DNA from: Didymodactylos carnosus
Taxonomy: Eukaryota; Rotifera; Eurotatoria; Philodinida; Philodinidae
Reading direction: 5' to 3'
NCBI GenBank assembly: GCA_905250885.1
Contig: CAJNOQ010000175.1
Span: 1-64,000 of the forward strand
DNA: 64,000 nucleotides
Shown: piece after piece, positions 60,479 to 64,000 of the stretch
Position numbering within the stretch: position 1 is the first letter of the stretch
Layout: each line of letters opens with the position of its first letter
Notes under the pieces: generated by a model
The model's database searches: none
The model's input: only the letters and a program-made list of their open reading frames with translations
What the model was told of the DNA's origin: nothing
Translations under genes and position numbers: made by a program

Positions 60479-62409
60479 GATCAAAACTCTTACCATTCAT
60501 GGATTATTATGGTTAGAGACAATGATTTCAGAAATAATTCTTTCTCACGATGTCCGTTCTGCGACATATCTTACGGTAGCGAATAAAAAGTAATTGCTGA
60601 TAAATGTGATTTATATCCAGTGAATGGAACAGATCCAACTAAAATATTTGAACTGCGAGTTTATGATTGCTTCGCTGTATAGTTTTTTATATCTTTGTAT
60701 GTATTCAATAAACTTATTTGTTATTTGTTAGTCACTCTTTTACTTTTAGAGATTTATTTGCTTCTCTTTGAATTAATCTATATACGCAATTTCGTGTCAT
60801 ACTAATTCATGCTTTGTTTTTTAAAAAACGAAAACAGTAGTAAGCTTCTCTCATTGAATAAGTCGGTTTTCTAAATTCGAAAAATGTTGATCACAGATGA
60901 TAATGTTCTTTTCAGACTGAAAGAGACATTTTTATATGAGCAGTTAATTATCGAGTGTTTCTTAATGAAATATAGAACGAAAATTATTTTTAGTGTTGTG
61001 GGTTGAAATAATTGATAAATCTTCGAACTTTTTTTGTTATATTTATGAAAATCGACTAATGGTCAACCAGACCATAAGTTCGTTACTGTTTCGCTCATTT
61101 TGTTGATCTCACAGCACCTCGTGTCACATATAAGACCATACATCGCTCAGCTGATCATCGTATCAATTAGAAACGTTCTATTCGTTTGCGTAATTATATC
61201 GAAATCGAAATCCTCCCTTCAACACATTATCAGTTCGCTGTCTCAATCGCATCAACAAGTCGCTGCTAATGCGGCAGTAACCGACAAGCGTTTTCTTTGA
61301 TGTGATGTGACTCTTGTCGAATAAATCCCATTTCTCTACCTCATAAACTATGTATTCTCTCACATAACATTCAAAGTCTTGTCTTTCTTGTCTGTCTTTG
61401 TCAAAACAGCATTATCAAAATATCTGTCACAACAACTTTCAGTCATGTTCTTAGTCAATTCTATCGCTGTTATTTTTCTTTTTAGTTGTTTTATTTACGT
61501 TTATTCTTTATATCTGTTCGCTGTTTCTCTGATTTTCTTATTTTGTTTACTATTCATTGCTTCGAATTTTACTCGTCACTAGATCCGCGAATTTCGATCT
61601 GTCTCCGCTGGATTTTATCACTTTCGAAGACTTCCAATTGAAAGTAGTAAAAACTTTCTGGTTTCGGATCTGACAATAACTGATATACATAAGATCATTT
61701 CTGTGCAACAGAATCCGAATGGATTTGATTTTGTTGGAAGCTGTCAAGTTCTGTCGGATCTCATATGGGGTTACGTTACCCGTCACGCGATCTTTGTGCA
61801 CTCTTTTTAAAACTAAGTAACTTTCCTTCAAGGAATTCAAAAATATATTTAAGGAGTCTATCGTATTCTTGCAAAAAATAAAATTCTTCGTAAGAAATAA
61901 AACCGTATAGATTAGCTGGAACTTAGGGACATCTGGAAAGACTCTACATTTCTGTCGTTGGTAATGCTGATACAGTATGCGCTTCCATAATCGATGAGAG
62001 CGAAAATAGATACGAGTTAGTTAAGTGCTAATGCGTTTGAAATTTTGAAAATGCAGCGTTCGTGCAAAATATGTGTGCCGGATGTTGCTAAGCAATCATT
62101 GCCATTTTACTACTATAATGCGTCGACAACTGCAATCAGTCGTTCATGACAAAAAAAAAGAGGAACGGAAGAATACCTGAAAAAATGTTTCCAAGTAACG
62201 TACCTATGACGACCTTGCAATTGCCATCACCACAAAACAGACACACATAAAGACGACGCGAAGCAACAGAAAAGGAAAACATTTGTGTTGATGATCTGAT
62301 ATTGTCCGAATATCGAGACTCTTATTCTATTTGATATCTGTCCACTCTTTTTTTCTTCTTCTATATGAGCCGTCCCAGTTAAATCTTAGTTTCTTTTAAA
62401 TCGGAAAAT
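60479..62409. other. gene-free intergenic DNA upstream of CFAP20
   Basis: No gene supported. Frames at 61100-61300 plus, 61178-61363 minus and 61550-61840 minus (96 codons) overlap or abut without recognisable domains. The last of these is moderately protein-like but has no splice partner I can defend. The final 150 bases should contain the CFAP20 promoter. Confidence 0.4.
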
Positions 62410-63512
62410 ATGTTTAAAAATACATTTCAAAGTGGATTTTTATCAATATTGTACAGTATTGGTAGTAAGCCGTTACAAATATGGGACAAAAAGGTAATAA
62501 TTTAGTTTTTCTGAGATTTCTATCCTGATTCTATCTTTGTACATATTCTTCTTCTTAGGTTCGAAATGGACACATAAAAAGGATAACTGACAATGAAATT
62601 CAGTCATTAGTTCTCGAAATAGTTGGTACAAATGTTAGGTTCGTTGATTAAAGTATTCAAACAGTCGCACTGGAAATATTCGTTCCTTTCTATTCTTTTA
62701 GTACTACGTACATTACGTGTCCAGCAGATCCCAAGAAAACATTGGGTATCAAATTACCATTTTTAGTCATGATTATCAAAAATTTAAAAAAATATTTTAC
62801 ATTTGAAGTGCAGGTACATGATTTGCTATTTAAATATTAGGAAAATTGTTATAGAATGTGGCTTATTGTTTGTCGTAGGTACTCGATGATCGAAATGTTC
62901 GTAGGAGATTTCGTGCCAGTAATTATCAAAGTACAACAAGAGTCAAACCATTCATATGTACCATGCCAATGAGATTAGATGATGGATGGAATCAAATACA
63001 ATTTAATTTATCGGACTTTACTCGACGAGCATATGGAACAAATTATATTGAAACATTAAGAGTACAAGTAAGTGACAGACAGGAACATGTCTCTATAGAC
63101 AAATAACGTCATAGTAAATATTGTTAACGAGAAAGACAAATCAGGACAGGTGTTTGTAATTCGTCTACTATTTCAAGCTATGAACTGTTGACGGATTTGT
63201 AAAAGAAGTTCTCTACGGATTGTGTTTTGTACAATTACTTTCGTTTAGTATCTTTCTTCCTATATTATGTTATATGTGATACTAGAACTCTCTGGTATCA
63301 ACTAAGTAATTAGAGTAAAATAGAACAGGGAAAGATAGTTTATTGAATTCTTTCTGCTTTGTTGCTGTATTTATTTATTTTATTATTGTTCTCATTTATT
63401 TTAGATTCATGCCAATTGTCGTATACGTCGTGTTTACTTTTCTGATCGTTTATATTCTGAAGATGAACTACCACCAGAATTTAAACTTTATTTACCGGTA
63501 CAAAAGAAATAA
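62410..63512 (+). CDS. CFAP20: cilia- and flagella-associated protein 20, five exons
   Basis: Exons 62410-62493, 62559-62638, 62702-62813, 62879-63067 and 63405-63512, all GT-AG and in phase, encode 190 aa (193 in human). The start [20 protein letters not shown] and PLQIWDKK match the vertebrate protein residue for residue as I recall it. Later blocks [40 protein letters not shown] and [19 protein letters not shown] are also nearly identical. CFAP20 (Bug22, GTL3) is a conserved inner-junction protein that links A and B tubules of axonemal doublets and affects centriolar tubulin modification. Introns 1-4 are 65, 63, 65 and 337 bp. The conservation is extreme, as is usual for this gene, and there is no sign of decay. 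Confidence 0.96.
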
Positions 63513-64000
63513 ACTCTTAATTAATTGCTCATTAGATGCTGCCAGAAAACTTCAGTTTTTTTCTACAGGCTATCAGATTATTTTATTAGAAAGAAATATA
63601 AAATCACTGTGTACATTTTGTGATTTATCTTCAACGTAATTCAACATTATTACTTCAGTTGTAGTTTCGCTGAATTTTGTTACGTAATGTACTTATTTGT
63701 ATTCTTTTTTTTCTCCATTCTGTCTGTAACACATGGAATGCTTTTTTATCATTGTTAAAAAATTGAGATGAAAGTCGAATTTCATTGGCAGACCAAAATG
63801 TAGCCCTGACCCTACCGAATGAGTTTTATTCGTTGGCTCGTAATGGTCACTGAAATATAGCTCCTACACGATCGAGAGCCATTTTTGAAAGATGAGGTAC
63901 TTTCGAACAAAATCAGGACTTACCCCAAACCTATGATTTTCAAATTCCATCAAATACTCTGCAATGTCTCTAGACTATGTCACTTATATCCACTGTTTAT
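63513..64000. other. 3' flank of CFAP20
   Basis: Starts with the 3' untranslated region of CFAP20. No further gene or repeat is visible before the window ends. Confidence 0.5.

Noticed and set aside
1-64000. CRISPR array, bacterial operon or prokaryotic origin
   Set aside because: All solid genes are intron-containing or single-exon metazoan genes; no regularly spaced direct repeats with unique spacers were seen.

Overview
The window is AT-rich nuclear DNA of an invertebrate animal, most likely a bdelloid rotifer. The evidence is metazoan genes with many phase-consistent GT-AG introns (CAMK2, an ACK/TNK2-type tyrosine kinase, CFAP20, UBL5, a bHLH factor), a decayed plant-type DYW pentatricopeptide gene (a family reported in bdelloids and otherwise typical of land plants), RNI-type leucine-rich-repeat fragments, and many small inverted-repeat elements. 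The species assignment is inference; no ribosomal or mitochondrial marker is present.

Layout. 0-10 kb: a two-exon bHLH gene (882-1765, minus), a 940-bp foldback element (4023-4964), and a two-exon gene of unknown function (6823-9171, minus) whose second exon has no ATG of its own. 10-16 kb: gene-poor, with a degenerate minisatellite. 16-19.5 kb: a graveyard holding a DDE-type transposase C-terminus, a 177-bp tandem repeat, a 180-bp palindrome, a FUBI-like ubiquitin fragment, a frameshifted LRR gene and the DYW-PPR relic. 19.6-20.9 kb: an intact single-exon Nudix-like gene followed by two small inverted-repeat elements that share a tail, one with hammerhead-ribozyme architecture. 24.7-32.9 kb: an 18-exon ACK-family kinase (SAM, tyrosine kinase, SH3-like, CRIB, long polar tail; 1142 aa). 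33-39 kb: gene-poor, with a small TIR element. 39.2-39.4 kb: UBL5. 42.1-56.3 kb: CaM kinase II, 20 constitutive exons giving 582 aa, plus two candidate alternative exons and a perfect 93-bp inverted repeat around the variable-linker exons. 59.6-60.5 kb: a non-autonomous TIR element. 62.4-63.5 kb: CFAP20, five exons, 190 aa.

The intact genes are ordinary metazoan regulators (calcium signalling, Cdc42/Rac-linked tyrosine kinase, splicing-associated ubiquitin-like protein, ciliary axoneme protein) and do not form an obvious pathway. Their order looks like normal eukaryotic gene spacing interrupted by mobile-element debris. The most unusual material is the DYW-PPR/LRR mosaic at 17.7-18.9 kb, the hammerhead-like element pair at 20.4-20.9 kb, and a candidate CAMK2 exon (49554-49602) that would replace the calmodulin-binding segment. 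Exon structures were built by hand from splice consensus and reading frame; no search was run, and comparisons to human or plant proteins are from memory.
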